A stretch of 64,000 nt of DNA from Morinoia aosen (lineage: Eukaryota; Arthropoda; Malacostraca; Amphipoda; Talitridae), in contig CM059560.1 of assembly GCA_030386875.1 (NCBI GenBank), positions 26,406,183 to 26,470,182 on the forward strand. The letters are read 5' to 3'. The notes beneath the pieces are model-generated. The model was given only the letters and a program-made list of their open reading frames with translations, ran no database searches and was not told the DNA's origin. The position numbers were made by a program, and so were the translations under genes. Shown in pieces: positions 30,825-43,855 of the stretch (position 1 is its first letter; each line of letters starts with the position of its first letter).

Positions 30825-33800
30825 AAGGTTTTAAGATAAAGACAAAGAAAATGCAGATGAGTTCAATAAGGGACACATACTCAAATACAGTGAAAGTGAC
30901 GGCAAGGGAAGAAAAAGACCTCGAAGATTCGTTTATTCTCGAGTGGAAAAATACGAGTAAATGGCAAGGAAAAATGACTCGAGTGCTTCGGAAAACATAA
31001 GTAGCTATGTTTCGGTTGAATGGTTACAGTGTTTGAGAATAGTTGAAAAATTACTGTGCCTCCATCGAAAAACGCTAATTGTTTCGTCAAGCATTGTTGT
31101 CACTTTTCTACATGAAGTTACAATTGACAACCTTCAAACTTTTTAAGTCTAATTTTAACCTTCCTTCACGAAGGTTAGCGGGATTAAATTATTGTTATTA
31201 AGTTTAAGAAGCATACATCTACGTGTAGTTGGTGTATGTTAAGAGAGATCAGAAAACGGATCATACTGATGGAATAATGCATTAAAGTCAGGAGCAGTAT
31301 CTCTGCACACAACATAGTGTGCATGGAATTGATAATTACGGTAAGGTGTGGTTGGGGATGTTGCTGTGTTTGTGTATATGCTATTTGCGTCTTGTTTCCG
31401 CCTAATTTGAGGTCCAGCTAAAAAAATTGTTAGGTAAAGTGCAAAAATATATTAAGCAGAGAGAAAAATGTATTGCATCTCCATGGATAGTGAGTAGCGA
31501 TCATTGAAAGGTGCTGGAACATGTTGTTCATAGCAGTTAGATTAGTGAATTTTAATGCAGGGGGCATTAAAGCAGCGTTAGGATTTCAAGAATCTAATTT
31601 GTTGATTTATTGTGAAAAAAGCGAAGTTAAAACTTTAATGATTGATTTTATTTCTCTGTGAACTATATTTGTATGTAGTTTGAGCTGAATTAGTTTATAT
31701 TTCGTGATGCATTGTGGAGGTATTCAGAGGTAGAGTTTAGGTAATATACGACTATTAATATTGGGTGTTGGAGCAGGAAACTACGAACATAGAATAGAAG
31801 AAAATGTTTCATTTGCATTGATTTTATCGTTAAAGTGTGTTTTATGGATTCAGAGTTGCTTAAAAATTGATATGTTGATTTACTAAGTAATGTTGCGCAG
31901 TTACAATTGCATGCTGGAAGCATAGTAAAAATTCTGCCGAGCGCCAATAACTGAGAGCTGTGTAATGGTTTCGCTGTGAGAGATTGGTGTGAGCGAGAAA
32001 GGAGTTGGAATGAAAGTTTGATTCATACCGAGCAAACTACATTGGACAAGATTGAATGCGTTTGATTCAAAGATTATTTGACGTGAATAAAGAATGTGTG
32101 TAAGGTACTGAATTGTTTCATGCATTCCAAGGTAGATTCTAGGGCCTGGCCTCGCGAAGAGTGTAAGTGAAGGATGGAGGACTCGTCTATGAGCTCCTGT
32201 TGGACTAACACCCTAAATAGTAGAGATGCACGACTGTTGCTCAACCTGGGAGATGTTGGCGCGAATGGTGTGACTCTCGTCTTCCGGCGCCTGCCCCTCC
32301 CAGTGTGCGGGGAGAGTACTGTGTTATATCATGTGGCCGATCGGATTTCCAGCTATGAACCGTTCCGTTGGCGGCACTGCGCCTCATAATCGTTCAAGAA
32401 TATGGTGTTAATCACTTCCCTCTAAATGTTCGCATGGATGAGCGAAGCTGCGACGCATTCTTGGTCAGGTTTGAATTCTGCGAGTATCTCCTTGATAAGA
32501 CGGAGAAGGAGGTAATTTATTCTGAATTTTTAAAGGTAGCATTCTCTAAAAGAAAAAGTGACTTAGCCAAAAGGTTCGTTTTTAAGTGGAGTTTGGGATG
32601 GGAAAAAATTAAACTGTTTTTTGAGTCGAATGAGATGCTTGAAATGAAGTTTAGAAAATATTTTTCAACACTTCGAATTCTAGATGCTTGTAAAATCGTT
32701 TGGGTTCGGTGAAATATCTTTCTCGTGTTTTTCTTTGCTTCTAAATCGCTGTTCGTTTTGGGTTTCGTAGAACCAGCTCGGATAGCGGCCGAGTCACAGT
32801 CCGCTTCTTGTTGCGAGTATCAAATTCTTCTGCAAATACTGCTCAAGTCTGCCACAACTCGTTCCCTTGAGTGAATAGGTCGCGCGTTCGTCTATTTTAT
32901 TAAAAAACGGACACCTGACTCCGACCCACATGTGCTGGACACTCGTTTCAGACACAGTCGACTCCTGTGCTCGCTTGAGCCCCTGTAACCGACTCACGCT
33001 CAACCAAGTTATTCAGAGGCTTGAGCTGACGTTCTTGACGCACTTTATTATTATTCTAATGCTCGAATCTTGCGCAAGACTTCAAATACCGTTGGGGAAA
33101 TTAATTTTCTTGATTTTTTTATTTCCGCTAAGTCTATTTATGAGCACTCGTCTTGTGGCTAGTATCAGGAGATACACTTCGAAGGCTTCGGGTGCAGAGG
33201 ATTGTATGTATTTGAACAAAGTGAAAGCTGAATTTTTAGTTGAGAGTCGGTTCTAGTAGATGCGTTGTGAAAGCCCCAAACTTTTGGAAAAGTTCGATTT
33301 TCGATTTTTTTTCTGCAAATGGCAAGTATAAATTTTGTTAGTGGAAATAGTTGCTTTCACAAACTTTAAAATCGTCTCCATACTGTGGTGGATGCAAACT
33401 TGAATTTGCGGTGTATGGTATCATTAGTGTTTCTAAATTTTCAGGTTGACGGATTCCGAATTTGAAAGGCAGCGATAGTAAAATGGGCTATCCATAGGCT
33501 AGGTTTCGCGAAAAATACTGCCCTAGTGATCTTGACTGGCATTTGAATGTTTTTATATGCTAAAAAATCATGTGGGTTCTTGGTTATAATATGAGTCAAG
33601 ATACTTGAGAATTTTAATCAATATAACGCACCCAGAAGTACGATTTAGCAGTTACCTCGACCCCTCATTTTCTGTTCTGCTTGAGTGTGTGTTTACTTAT
33701 GACGTTTAATATAGAAAAATTATGCTTCCATAAACTCTCGCAGCTTTAACTATAGAATTTATTTTCATTCCTTTTGTTGATGCTTTCATCGTGCCAACTG

Positions 33801-35598
33801 AGTTTGTCACAAAGTTAGCTCATAAAGTTGAGCGATTAAATGTCCGCTCGTAAAATTGAGAGAGTAAATGTTCTCTCGTAAAATTGAGAGAGTAAATAGT
33901 GGCGAGCACGAGCACTGCATGAGACTGTAAAAAATCGAGGCTTCAGTTTGCTCTCATCGAGTTTTATGGCAGAGGTCAAACGAGCAATTCAGATTGATTG
34001 GGGTGCACAATTAATCGAGTGCAAAGTTGAGCTCATGTTGTGCGTATTAGCTTCTCTAATTGCATTGAGCTGACCCGTCTCACCCAGCGTCTGAATGACT
34101 GCTACCACGAATTATCTAATGCTCCCAGGTCGCGGGCATCCCCGATTGCGAGTTTAGAACAGGTTCGCTACGTAGGGAAACTTTTCGCTGTGATTTGATG
34201 TTTGCAGTGCTGTAGTTTCTCATTCGACTTCGTCATGAACGCCTTGCTTCTCACTGTCAGCGATGTAGTGCGAGTTTCGTGGTGACTGGAACATAGAAGC
34301 TCGTCGAGCCGACCAGCAGACTTTTTTTTTTTACTCTAAATCAGACCGTTTCCGCTCTTTTGAAGCGAACATCGCCCTTTTACTCGACCGAAAAAGTCTT
34401 CTAATTAAAACCCCACAGCGCAGCCAACCTGCAAAGAAAGGCTCTAAAAAGTTCGGCAAACAAAGGATAAAATTTGCCTTTGCCGAAACCACCCCCGTCG
34501 AGAAATTAATTGCTTGATACAGCCTTCACGTAAATCAAACTTGTCTTGAGAATTGTCCTTTGATTTTTAGATGCGCTGAATTCATTTCTATCATGGAGGC
34601 TCTACTTTTTCTTGTTCGAGAAAAAAAGGAAACGTGCGGATTGCGATCGATCTTACATGAAATGAAAAGAACATCTTTTATTGTATTTTCTTTCAATACT
34701 TGAATAGAACTCTGGTAGGTATTTGTTTTAGTCTAACTCAATTTTAGCTTTTTGTCAGTGTTTTTCATGTATCTCTCCCTTATACTTCCGTGTTTCACCT
34801 CAATTTGTATTATTGTTACGTCTTAACTGCGCGAATAATTTAATTATGTATAGTTCATTTTGAGTATCCGCACTGCTCTCCAATTGTGAATAACTTAAAA
34901 TGTTCGTTGTGATGTTATTCGAAGAGATTTCTTGAATTCATCCCCTGGCTTCATGTGTTCTCTCACTAGGTCAGGTCTCACTGCAAGGCAGAAAAACTAG
35001 AAGTTTTTACCGCCTTTCTGTGGTTTAGCCCCTGCGGGCGGCATCGCTCCGGGCTTGAATACAAGAATGTTGAGCTCGTAATGCGAGAGTGCTAGCTGCT
35101 CCTCTACTTGGCGAGTCTGCGCTCGTCGCTAAGATTGCTCTCTGTAAATGTATTCATGATTTTGTTTTGATTGTCGTCTGCTGTTCGCGTCAGGATTTAC
35201 TGAATTACGCTTTTATCACGTGTTCTCCAAGATTTTGTAAGGAAAATCAGTAAAGCGGATCACGTGGAAATTTATGTTCGTTGTTAGAAAACTGTCGTAA
35301 CAGATACTGGTTTGAGTGTGAAAGTCAAGCCAAAAATGCGCCAGTTAAACTGAATGGTCAGTAAGATTTCTTTATAATGAGTTCTTGTCTTATCAATGAT
35401 TATTGTTCGCAATAACAATCCTTTAAAGCATCTTTTAATAGACGAATCAGTTTCTCAGTTTTGTACATAATGCTGATGTTTATGTTTATTTTAATTTTAT
35501 AAATTTATCTTTGTCTAGACAACTGTCAGACGAGCAAGGAATGTTCCTTTAATGTTTGAATTCTGGTTGCTTGTAGGTCAGATCGAATAGTCAATTTC
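30825..35598. other. gene-free stretch, about 4.8 kb
   Basis: It holds one 28-bp tandem repeat (separate entry). ORFs of 60-114 codons, including 32368-32712, show no recognisable domain. I see no element ends. Confidence 0.5.
33819..33902. repeat. 28-bp tandem repeat, three units
   Basis: The units begin at 33819, 33847 and 33875, each built on 'ctcgtaaaattgagagagta'. The first differs at several positions, and the second and third are nearly identical. Confidence 0.93.
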
Positions 35599-35611
35599 CC
35601 GCTTATTTCAG

Positions 35612-35958
35612 ATTAGATTAGATGTTAGTTTAAGCCTCCCTAACCGCAACAAAAGTGTTCCAAATACAGGAAGAAACCATTTAGTATCGAGATAAGCGAA
35701 TGCGAAATTTATGCACGACATGCACAGACACAGTAAGTTGAGAAAGATGTTCATGAGTCAAGATGAAAGCTGAAGACGGAAGTAGTTGGTGCTGGAAAAC
35801 AGGACAACAGATAACCGAAAAAAGATGGTCCTTAAATGAACAAAAATCATTTTATTTCAACAAATAGGAGGCCTATCTAACGCTTAGCTTGGAAATCACA
35901 GATTCTCCTTGGGAATGCTAATTCACCCAAATACAATAGTTGTATCCCCCCTGAGGGG
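35612..35958 (-). repeat. R1 retroposon, minus orientation (tail A)
   Basis: It begins on the plus strand with the reversed tail 'gattagattagatgttag' and ends in the reversed head at 'gttgtatcccccctgagggg'. The target is CCGCTTATTTCAG (35599) and CCGCTGATTCCAG (35959), with two mismatches. It is the only clear minus-strand copy here. Confidence 0.92.
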
Positions 35959-35971
35959 CCGCTGATTCCAG

Positions 35972-37189
35972 GATTGTGAGGTAATTGTAGATATAGGGAT
36001 ACCATCCTTCAGTTTGGTGAAATTGGCCAAAATGTCAAATCAATTTTACCTGGAATTATTTCCATCACGATTATAATTTGATCTTGCCTAGGAATGTAAT
36101 TGTCCTATGTCTTGCGGCATTATTGAATGTGTGTCAACTCTTTTATTTATTTTATTTTTTGTAAGAGCCTTCCCGTAGATAGTGTTCCGTTCGAATTTGT
36201 TGCATCAAATGAGAGGGGAGGGTGAATTTTAGATTGTTAGTGATGGGTGCAAATAAATTCTTTACGCTACATTTCATGATCGCTCGATATTCTCAGATGT
36301 TCACAGAATTTCAAATGCACTTCTATATGCTTAAATCCGTTCAAGGAACTTTTGCATAATCCATAATTCATATTCTGTGTTTAGCATCTGTTAGAGTTCT
36401 ACGGGTAATGAAACTTATTATTGTGCTGCAAGGCGCGAGCAGACATACTGTTCTGCATGCTTCTTCAGTGAATCATCGCTTGTTGTTGCTCTGCTCGGTG
36501 ATGCCCTTACTCGTTTGCGTGTAAATTCCATTCGGTCTGATAACTAGTTCTCATTGTACTTACGGCTTCTTCGTGGTTGCATGTTTTGTGTGTTGTTGGG
36601 TTTGGTTTCAACTTTGAATTTCGTAACACGTGTTAGAATTTTATTCGTTTGCATTTACTTGTGTTTTCTTGTCTAGCCTGCAGCTTTTTTCAGTTGACCT
36701 AATAGTGATTGATTATATTATATATATGTGACGGAAGGAATTCACTTTGTAGTATTGGTATTTGCTATAATTAATTTTTTTTGCTCAAAATCAGTGCGAC
36801 TTATTCACGTTAGGGTGTTACAAAAATTTTGCACGAGCTGAAAAGCAAACGTCCTTCAGTTTAGATTTGAGTATTTGATTCTATTAGTGTTCTATGTATT
36901 AGTATAATGGTGACCGGTTGATACAGGAAAAATGGCGTTACCCTATCCGAGTGTGTCGTGGTCAATACATGGCTACAAAATATTTGGAGGTGTTGCGCTA
37001 CGCTGAATGAAGGTGAGGGTCTGTATGCGCGCGACGGCGGAGGAGAGGAGGCAGGCGAGCTTCAGACGCTGCGGTCGCACCCACGCCATTCCAGGGCAGG
37101 GCAGCAGCGCCCTGCTGCCTCGCTCAGGCCTCTCCGCTTTCCGTGTCTGCGCCGCTTCTCCGGAGGCCTGTCGCATCTTCTCTGTGCTC
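35972..37189. other. no gene recognised; GC-rich island at its end
   Basis: The last 200 bases (about 36990-37180) are sharply GC-rich with many CpG and include a hairpin around GGGCAGCAGCGCCCTGCTGCC-like sequence near 37100. Overlapping ORFs on both strands there have no domain. It could be an unrelated exon or promoter island; I cannot decide. Confidence 0.4.
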
Positions 37190-37298
37190 AACCAACTCTT
37201 GTGCTTGTTTCCTTCTGACGTACTAAATTGTGCATGCTTCCTTCCTCTCTTCGGAACCCTTTTTTGCGGTTAAGGAGGCTTCAACTAACATCTAATCT
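37190..37298 (+). repeat. R1 retroposon, strongly 5'-truncated
   Basis: Only the last third is present: 'tactaaattgtgcatgcttc', 'cttcctctcttcggaac', 'gcggttaaggaggcttcaac' and 'taacatctaatct'. Confidence 0.78.
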
Positions 37299-40200
37299 GT
37301 TCTCATTTGATACTGTTTCATTGCTGTCATGGCTTATGTTTAGTTTTGATACTGTTCCATCCCTTCCATGTGTTCCAAAATGGCTTTTCGGTAGCATCAA
37401 TGTCATGTTTTATCCTGAGGAGTTTTTAATTTCTTTTGTATGTTGCGTTTTGAAATTACACAGTTCTTTCGACATTGTATTTGGTATTGTCCATTGTTGG
37501 CTGCTTTGCCTCAATATGAAATTCCAACATCTTCGCGATTTTTTGCAAGGTGGTGTTCCATATTTTTGTTTCTTGGCATCTATTTTTTGTTTTGTTTTTG
37601 GCTTCTTGCAGCGCCTTCATTTAATTTACTTCTTGTTTTCTGACTCGTACAATTCAAAATATATTTGATTTCTGAATTATGTCTTGCTGCGCATGCACTC
37701 ATACACTATTGTGTATTGAAAATTGTCACCGTGTTTACGTTCCGACACGCGTTCGAGTGGTCTGTTTTTTTCTGATAAAAATTGACTTACGGCCGAGTTT
37801 CTGTTGGTGATCACCGGAAATCTGATTAACTTAACATTGAGAATGACTAATTTTTTTACATTAAAATAGATCAGTCGAAATTGCTAAACTTTGGTGCAAA
37901 TTTTCACGAGTTTCAGGTTGAATTATTTTTCAGCAATTTGAGAAACTTATTCTGTTAAATGTCTTAACATTTTTTTGGTGTTGAACACACGCTCGCTGTG
38001 TTTGAAGCTGCTTTTCCTAAGTTACTGCTTGTAAATTTGTGACTTTAATTTCCTCGCAGAATCCTGATATTTTTTTGGCTTTGTTGTTTTACAACTTAGA
38101 GTTTCCTAGCACAGCGACTGTCGTTCTTAATGTCATATGTAGCTCCGTGGCTGCAAATTTTGAGGTTTTGTTCCGTACAACGTTTTAGCGCGTCGTTTCT
38201 TTCACGATAAGTGCACCAGTGCTCAGTCAAATTTACGCTAGGTAACTTCTGAGGGCGAATGTGAAGTACATTTTGCTGGCTACTTCAGAATTAACTGTCT
38301 TTATATTTTCGTCGATTACTTGTTATTTAGGGTATTTTTGGAGAGTGGTCAGTGGAGAAGTGTGTAGCGTACAACCGCAGCAGTGTAGACAGCTCAAGTG
38401 AAGCACCCGTGCTGCACAGAGCCTTCTCTGTTCACCGGCATCTTGCAGCGAGCTGCTCAGTTCGACGCCGGCATTTATGACTTCTTATTAAATTCGCCGC
38501 AACTCTTGGTCACATTCCTAATTTCATGTTTGCTTGTGCGTGAGTTCTCCAAGTAACCCGTACTGAAATCGACTAACAAATATTGTGTAGTGTGGTCAAA
38601 TTTTAGAATCGTATTCTGTTCTCAACCCTCAAAGTTGTTGTTGGGGAAATTACGTTATTTTCATTAAAACGAAATGTCCTAAACGTAATTAAGATGTGAA
38701 ATGTCAGTACATGCTAGGGTTCTGAAACTAATTAGGCGACCAATCAATATCCTCTGGACTAATAGTACAGCATCATTCAATAAAAAGCGCAGCCGGAGCT
38801 TCTGTTAGGCACAGCGTCAATAAGCAGCAGTAATCGAGAAATTGCTGCGTGAACTGAATTCATCCCTCACTTCAATCGGGCTTCTGTTCCGAGCGATCTT
38901 TCAGCTTATTGGTTTGGTGCTCCTCGTATCTTGTTTGTTATATGAACAAGTGTTACCTGTGTTAAGTTCAAGTAGTTCACCTGTGAATATTATTTTTGGC
39001 TTTTAGATAGACATGTTTTGTGCTTTGCTTGGTTGAGTAGTTCTTTAGTTCAGTATGGTTACCATTTGCGTGTAAGAATTATTTTTATTTATGTTTTTTA
39101 GCCTTTCTTGATTTATACGATAGTTTCAGTATAGTTGCAACTGGGCAAGAGTACTCATATTTAACTCAGTACGAAATTACCGCTGTCATCGTTCATTAAC
39201 CGTAGTATTCCCAGTGGGCAAAAGAACGTTTGAGCATAGACTCAGTGAGTGTCAGCTATTATATGCTTGATACTTGTTTAGTCAAGTGTTTGAGGTGTGT
39301 TAGCGTTTCATGCGTGTGACCAAACTCCGTTGCAAAGGGATGTTTGAAACCTATTTTTCTAATGCTTGCCTTGTATTGAAAGTTTACTCTTTTGATCTAA
39401 GGAGAATTGTCTCGGTATGTTATTTATTCATCATTATTTGACGATTTTAGTGCAAAGTTTACTATAATTTTGAGTACATGGGGGAGAAGAAAAAGTTGCG
39501 ATATTCCATTAACTGCTTCTAAGTATTGCCAGATCTAGTGTCACTTCTGAACTGGTTCAGATTGATACTCTTTACAGTTGAGTTGCATGCACGAAATGTG
39601 CCAGTGTGGGTATGTTACTACTTGACCAGACCACCTGATTTTGAGCCATTTGACGACGGGTGTTTCCATCTTCTGAGCAAAATTTCCACAAAGGAGGGGT
39701 GGGGATAAGTATTGCCGTGCTTAATTAATTGGATTAAATTGAAACATTTCCATTTCAAATGTTTCCATTGTTCGTGGGATATGCTTTTTTTATGTTTCAT
39801 TCCTCATTTTGTTTTCACAGATGTGGGAAGTTGAATTCGACTGCTTGTGGTTACTAAATGGCTTGTTGTGTCAAGTTTGTACTAATAAGGGGTCGATTAC
39901 TTGTCATGCTGAGCGAGTGGCGGGGACGCCGCCACAGAAGAGGCACAAAGTTTGCTGTTGGCGGAGCTGCGATGCTCCCCTCTGGGGCCGTAATTCAGAT
40001 GCGGGAGTGTCGTTCCTGCTGAACGCGCTTCAGCATCTGGAGTGATGGTGTTGAGAGAGCGTCGCCGCCTGGAGCTCTCGTGTGTGTGTGTGTGTATATA
40101 TAGAACACGAGGCGCTTGTGCGTGAAATGAAGCCTTGTTCGCTGCTGCGCTGCTGCTCCTAAGCCCTCTCTCACTCCCTCATCTCATGAGGTCTTCTCTC

Positions 40201-41283
40201 AATATCCACTGTCCGCGTGCCTCGAGGATGCATTCTTAACTCTATATTTCTCTGTTTTACTCGTATCTGGTGTTAATCATGATAATACTCCGTACTGAAT
40301 CTCCTTGAAAAGTTATTGTTATTTACATAGCAGATTTCATTCCGCTGAAATTCAGAAAAACAAATTTGCGTGTTTTTCCTACGCTGTCGCTTCCACTTGA
40401 CCGTTTGCGTCTTTCGCGCGGCGCCATGGTTCCTTACATCGTGAACACTTGCGTCACGACTCGAAGGGTATGTTGCTTCTTTATTTCGCCAGGAAGTGGA
40501 CACTTAACTCTAAGTTGGCTATGCCAGACTTATCTTATTAACTTGATTTATTGCAGCCTGCTAGAATAAAGATGGCCGGTATACTTAGGTACTGAATTTG
40601 GTTCTTGAGTTGTTACGCAGTTGCTAATATACGACAGTTTAGCAGGGGTCCCACTCGAATGTTTTAAATACTGCAGAATATTCTTCGTTTAGTTCTTCGT
40701 GTAGTCTTTGAAGTTTGAATCATTTCTAAGATGCTCGGAAGCATTTCTACGTATGTTTGATACTGCCTGATAATTTCTTAGTTTTTTCATTTTTGGGTAA
40801 GTTATAGTTAAGCAAATTTTAGCATTTTGTACCGATTTTTACTAAAGAAATCATCCCTTTCGACTTCAATTGGAATGTAAAAAATTTCCTGTGGTTTATT
40901 CTCTCAAACGAATTCTTCCGGGGCGGTTGTTTTCTAATTTAAAAATTTGTGTTGTATCATCATTACCTTGGATGAATTATTTTCTGAGAATTTTTAATGG
41001 TTTTAATTTTGTACGCAGGTTCCGTGCTGCAGATAGTGTGCCAGAGTAGATCATGTTCCTTTGTTTTGGTGCGTGCTGCAGTATGCTGGCCGTTGCCGCT
41101 GTTCGTGGCTGCCTTCTGGCTACTATGCCTCGTCCTGCAGGCGGCTGTCACTCCACGCGTTTTTGTTTTGTACAGAGTTGAGCTTGAACAATTATTGCTA
41201 TGGTGCCCATTTTGCTGCGTTCAGTTTTCGTTCATATTTCGTTTTCTTTCCTTTTCCTTCCTTTTCCTTCCTTCTCAACTAAG
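37299..41283. other. gene-free stretch, about 4 kb
   Basis: It contains a short TG/TA microsatellite and pyrimidine-rich runs near 41220-41280. The 146-codon ORF at 37228-37668 is Phe/Leu/Cys-rich because of T-rich DNA and has no domain. The end may be the left half of an old R1 into which the next element inserted. Confidence 0.5.
40079..40103. repeat. (TG)n(TA)n microsatellite
   Basis: About eight TG units followed by four TA units. Confidence 0.9.
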
Positions 41284-41287
41284 TTAA

Positions 41288-42646
41288 GGGGATCATCCCA
41301 GGCCCCTGTCGGTCTGGGGGTCATTTCTCATGTTTTTGTTGGAAAAGGACCCTTAGCTGGTGGACTATTCGGTCCTAAAATTTTATGGCGCTACGGACAA
41401 TAATTCCCTCCCCCCCCCCCCCACGAACTTTTAATAATTCCCCCCGAATGAAATAATTCTTTCATTTTTTCCCGATTTTGACCCCATATAAATAGAGAAC
41501 AAATGGGAAATAGAAAAAAACATGTGAGTTTGTTAAAAATGTTCCAAGGATTCTAAAACTGTCTTTGTTTTTGTTCTAGCATCAAAAATAGATGACGAGT
41601 CCCATTTTGAAATATCAATATCAGTGAAAAGCACCAAAATTTTTCAATTTTTTCCCGATTTTGACTCCATATTCTTGGGAAATTGGAAATGGAAAAATGG
41701 GAAATTATAAAAAAGCCTATGTGAGTTTGTTAGAATTGTTCCGAGGATTCTGAAACTGTCTTTGGTTTTGTTCTAGCATCAAAAGTCAATGAGTTGATAC
41801 GTCTTGAAATATACATAAAATATACCAAAAAATTCATTTTTCGTCAAAAAAATAAGGCCTGAATCGAAAAATGACCGGAGTAAAAAGGTTTACTTTCACA
41901 AAAGACATATACTGGCCAATTTTCAAACGAATCGGACGAAAAAAGTTGAAAAAGTCGCAACATGGTGAGTACTAAAATAAAATATATTATTTCTATTCAC
42001 TCATAAGGGCGATGTTTCTTATGTTTCATTGAAATTCACAACGAAAATGCTGCTCATTATTCGTACTTATAAATAGATCCTGGAAAGTGCATTCAAGTAC
42101 AAAAATTTTCATGTTATTCGAATTCAATAGACATAGGTTGTTTTTGGGTTCTAGTGACAAATTTACCTTTCTTACCATTCAAGACGTATGGACTCATCGA
42201 GTTTTGATGCTACATAGAACAAAACCAAAGACAGTTTTAGAATCCTTGGAACATTTCAAACAAACTCGGTGGGCTTTTTTTGAAATTAGAATTTTTTCGA
42301 AAAATTATATAGCTCTAAACCCAAAAAAATTGTTGTTCATTTCAGAAATTTCAAAAAATATAAAAAATCGAAAAAATTGAATTTGAATAAAAGCTCTACT
42401 GAGTTTGTTAGAAATGTTTCAAGGATTCTAAAACTGTCTTTGGTTTTGTTTTAGCATCAAAACTCAACGAGTTAATACGTCTTGAAATATACATAAAATA
42501 TACCAAAAAAACTCATTTTCGTCAAAAAATAAGGCCTAAATCGAAAAAATGACAGGAGTAAAAAAGGTTTACTTTCACCAAAGACATATACTGGCCAATT
42601 TTTAAACGAATCGGACCAAAAAAGTTGTCCAATTGGGATGACCTCC
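41288..42646. mobile_element. TTAA-flanked non-autonomous DNA element, about 1.36 kb
   Basis: TTAA stands at 41284-41287 and 42647-42650. The ends GGGGATCATCCCA and TGGGATGACCTCC are inverted repeats with two mismatches. TTAA duplications occur in piggyBac and Kolobok elements; the GGGG terminus fits Kolobok better than the CCC of piggyBac. The inside has no transposase. It has related blocks ('gtttgttagaa', 'ttctaaaactgtctttg', 'agacatatactggcc') in direct order at 41722-41952 and 42404-42630, a partial copy at 41521-41600 and an inverted one at about 42175-42275. A 13-C run lies at 41410-41422. Confidence 0.75.
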
Positions 42647-42671
42647 TTAATACTCAAGGTTTTCTGAGACA

Positions 42672-42795
42672 GCACACCTTACACGTTATGCTTGGATTCC
42701 CTAATTTCTACATATTCCAAACTGAACGGTCCTTCTCTTAGCTCTTCTGACATCGCCTTTATTGTGGTTAGGGGCATGGAACTAATGTGAAAATA
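42672..42795 (+). repeat. R1 fragment, 3' part
   Basis: Blocks 'cacaccttacacgttatgct', 'tggattccctaat', 'gcctttattgtggttaggg' and 'catggaactaatgtg' follow R1 order. It adjoins the TTAA element, so that element may have landed in an older R1. Confidence 0.6.
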
Positions 42796-43131
42796 ATGAT
42801 CAGAAACACACGCTGCCACTTCTGAGTTACATCAGGAAATGGGTACGGTTGCCTATTTTTTGTGACCTGTTGTTTGATATGAACAGTAAACCATTTTTAA
42901 TCGAGTAAGAGAAATTTGTTATTTTGTTACACACAATTAGAGTGTACGCGTATCTTTGATTTGGTGGTGTCATGTTGGCTACGTCAGGCTGGTGGAAGTA
43001 ATTGTGTGCTTCGCTTAAGTACGCGGCGATGGAAGGAGTAAATGGCCGAGTGGGTGCGGGTGTGCATCTGTGGCTCTTATCGCACTCGACGCCAGCAGCC
43101 CTCGAGGACTGGGGCTCTCCAACCTTACGCC

Positions 43132-43133
<2 letters not shown>

Positions 43134-43168
<35 letters not shown>

Positions 43169-43310
43169 GTTTCTGTTGGCGGTGCTGATGCTGTTCTTGT
43201 TGGCAGTGCTGATGCTGCTGTTTCTGTTGGCAGTGCTGCTGCTGTTTCTGTTGGCAGTGCTGCTGCTGTTTATGCTGGCAGTGCTGCTGCTGTTTGTGTA
43301 GGGAGTGCTG
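43134..43310. repeat. (GCT)11 tract plus 24-bp minisatellite
   Basis: Eleven GCT triplets (43134-43166) run into five to six variants of a 24-bp unit based on 'ctgttggcagtgctgctgct'. All frames stay open, giving an Ala/Leu-rich frame on one strand and Gln/His- or Ser/Asn-rich frames on the other (168 codons at 42827-43333, minus). With no domain outside the repeat, I treat these frames as by-products, though a low-complexity exon is not excluded. Confidence 0.9.
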
Positions 43311-43855
43311 ATGTTTGTGATGGTGCCACTCATTTCTTGCTAATATCGATGTTGCTGTCGTTGTTGGAGTTATTGCCGACACTGCTGGTACCAGGGCTGG
43401 CACATAAAAAAAACACCCAAAAAAGCCCAAAAAACTCCACGTAAAAAAAACACTAAATAGTATTCTTTGGGGCTTTTTTGGGTTTTATTAGTGCTATTTA
43501 AATTTCACTTGTTTTCAAGCTTATAGAATCAAAATGAGCTAAATATTTATATTGTCAAAAATTTGTTTAAGGCATTTGCATGACTATGACAATAAATATT
43601 GAAAAAAAACACTACTATGAAAATAAAATCAGAAAAACACTACTATGAAAATAAAATAAGAAAAACACTACTATAAAAATAAAATAAGAAAAACCCTAAC
43701 CACAAAAAGAAAACTCGAGGGACTAGCATATTTCCATGAGTTCCATTTCCAAAGTAAAAAACAAAAACTAAGAAACAAATACAGTTTGACTATTTGAGAG
43801 TATAGAGACTTCTGAATTCTTCCTCTGTCTTCTAGACTAGACTGCTACTACAGTA

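Noticed and set aside
32368..32712. 114-codon ORF with charged residues
   Set aside because: No recognisable domain, no splice or homology support; left as chance.
37228..37668. 146-codon Phe/Leu/Cys-rich ORF resembling a membrane protein
   Set aside because: T-rich DNA gives hydrophobic codons by default; it starts within an R1 fragment and has no family signature.
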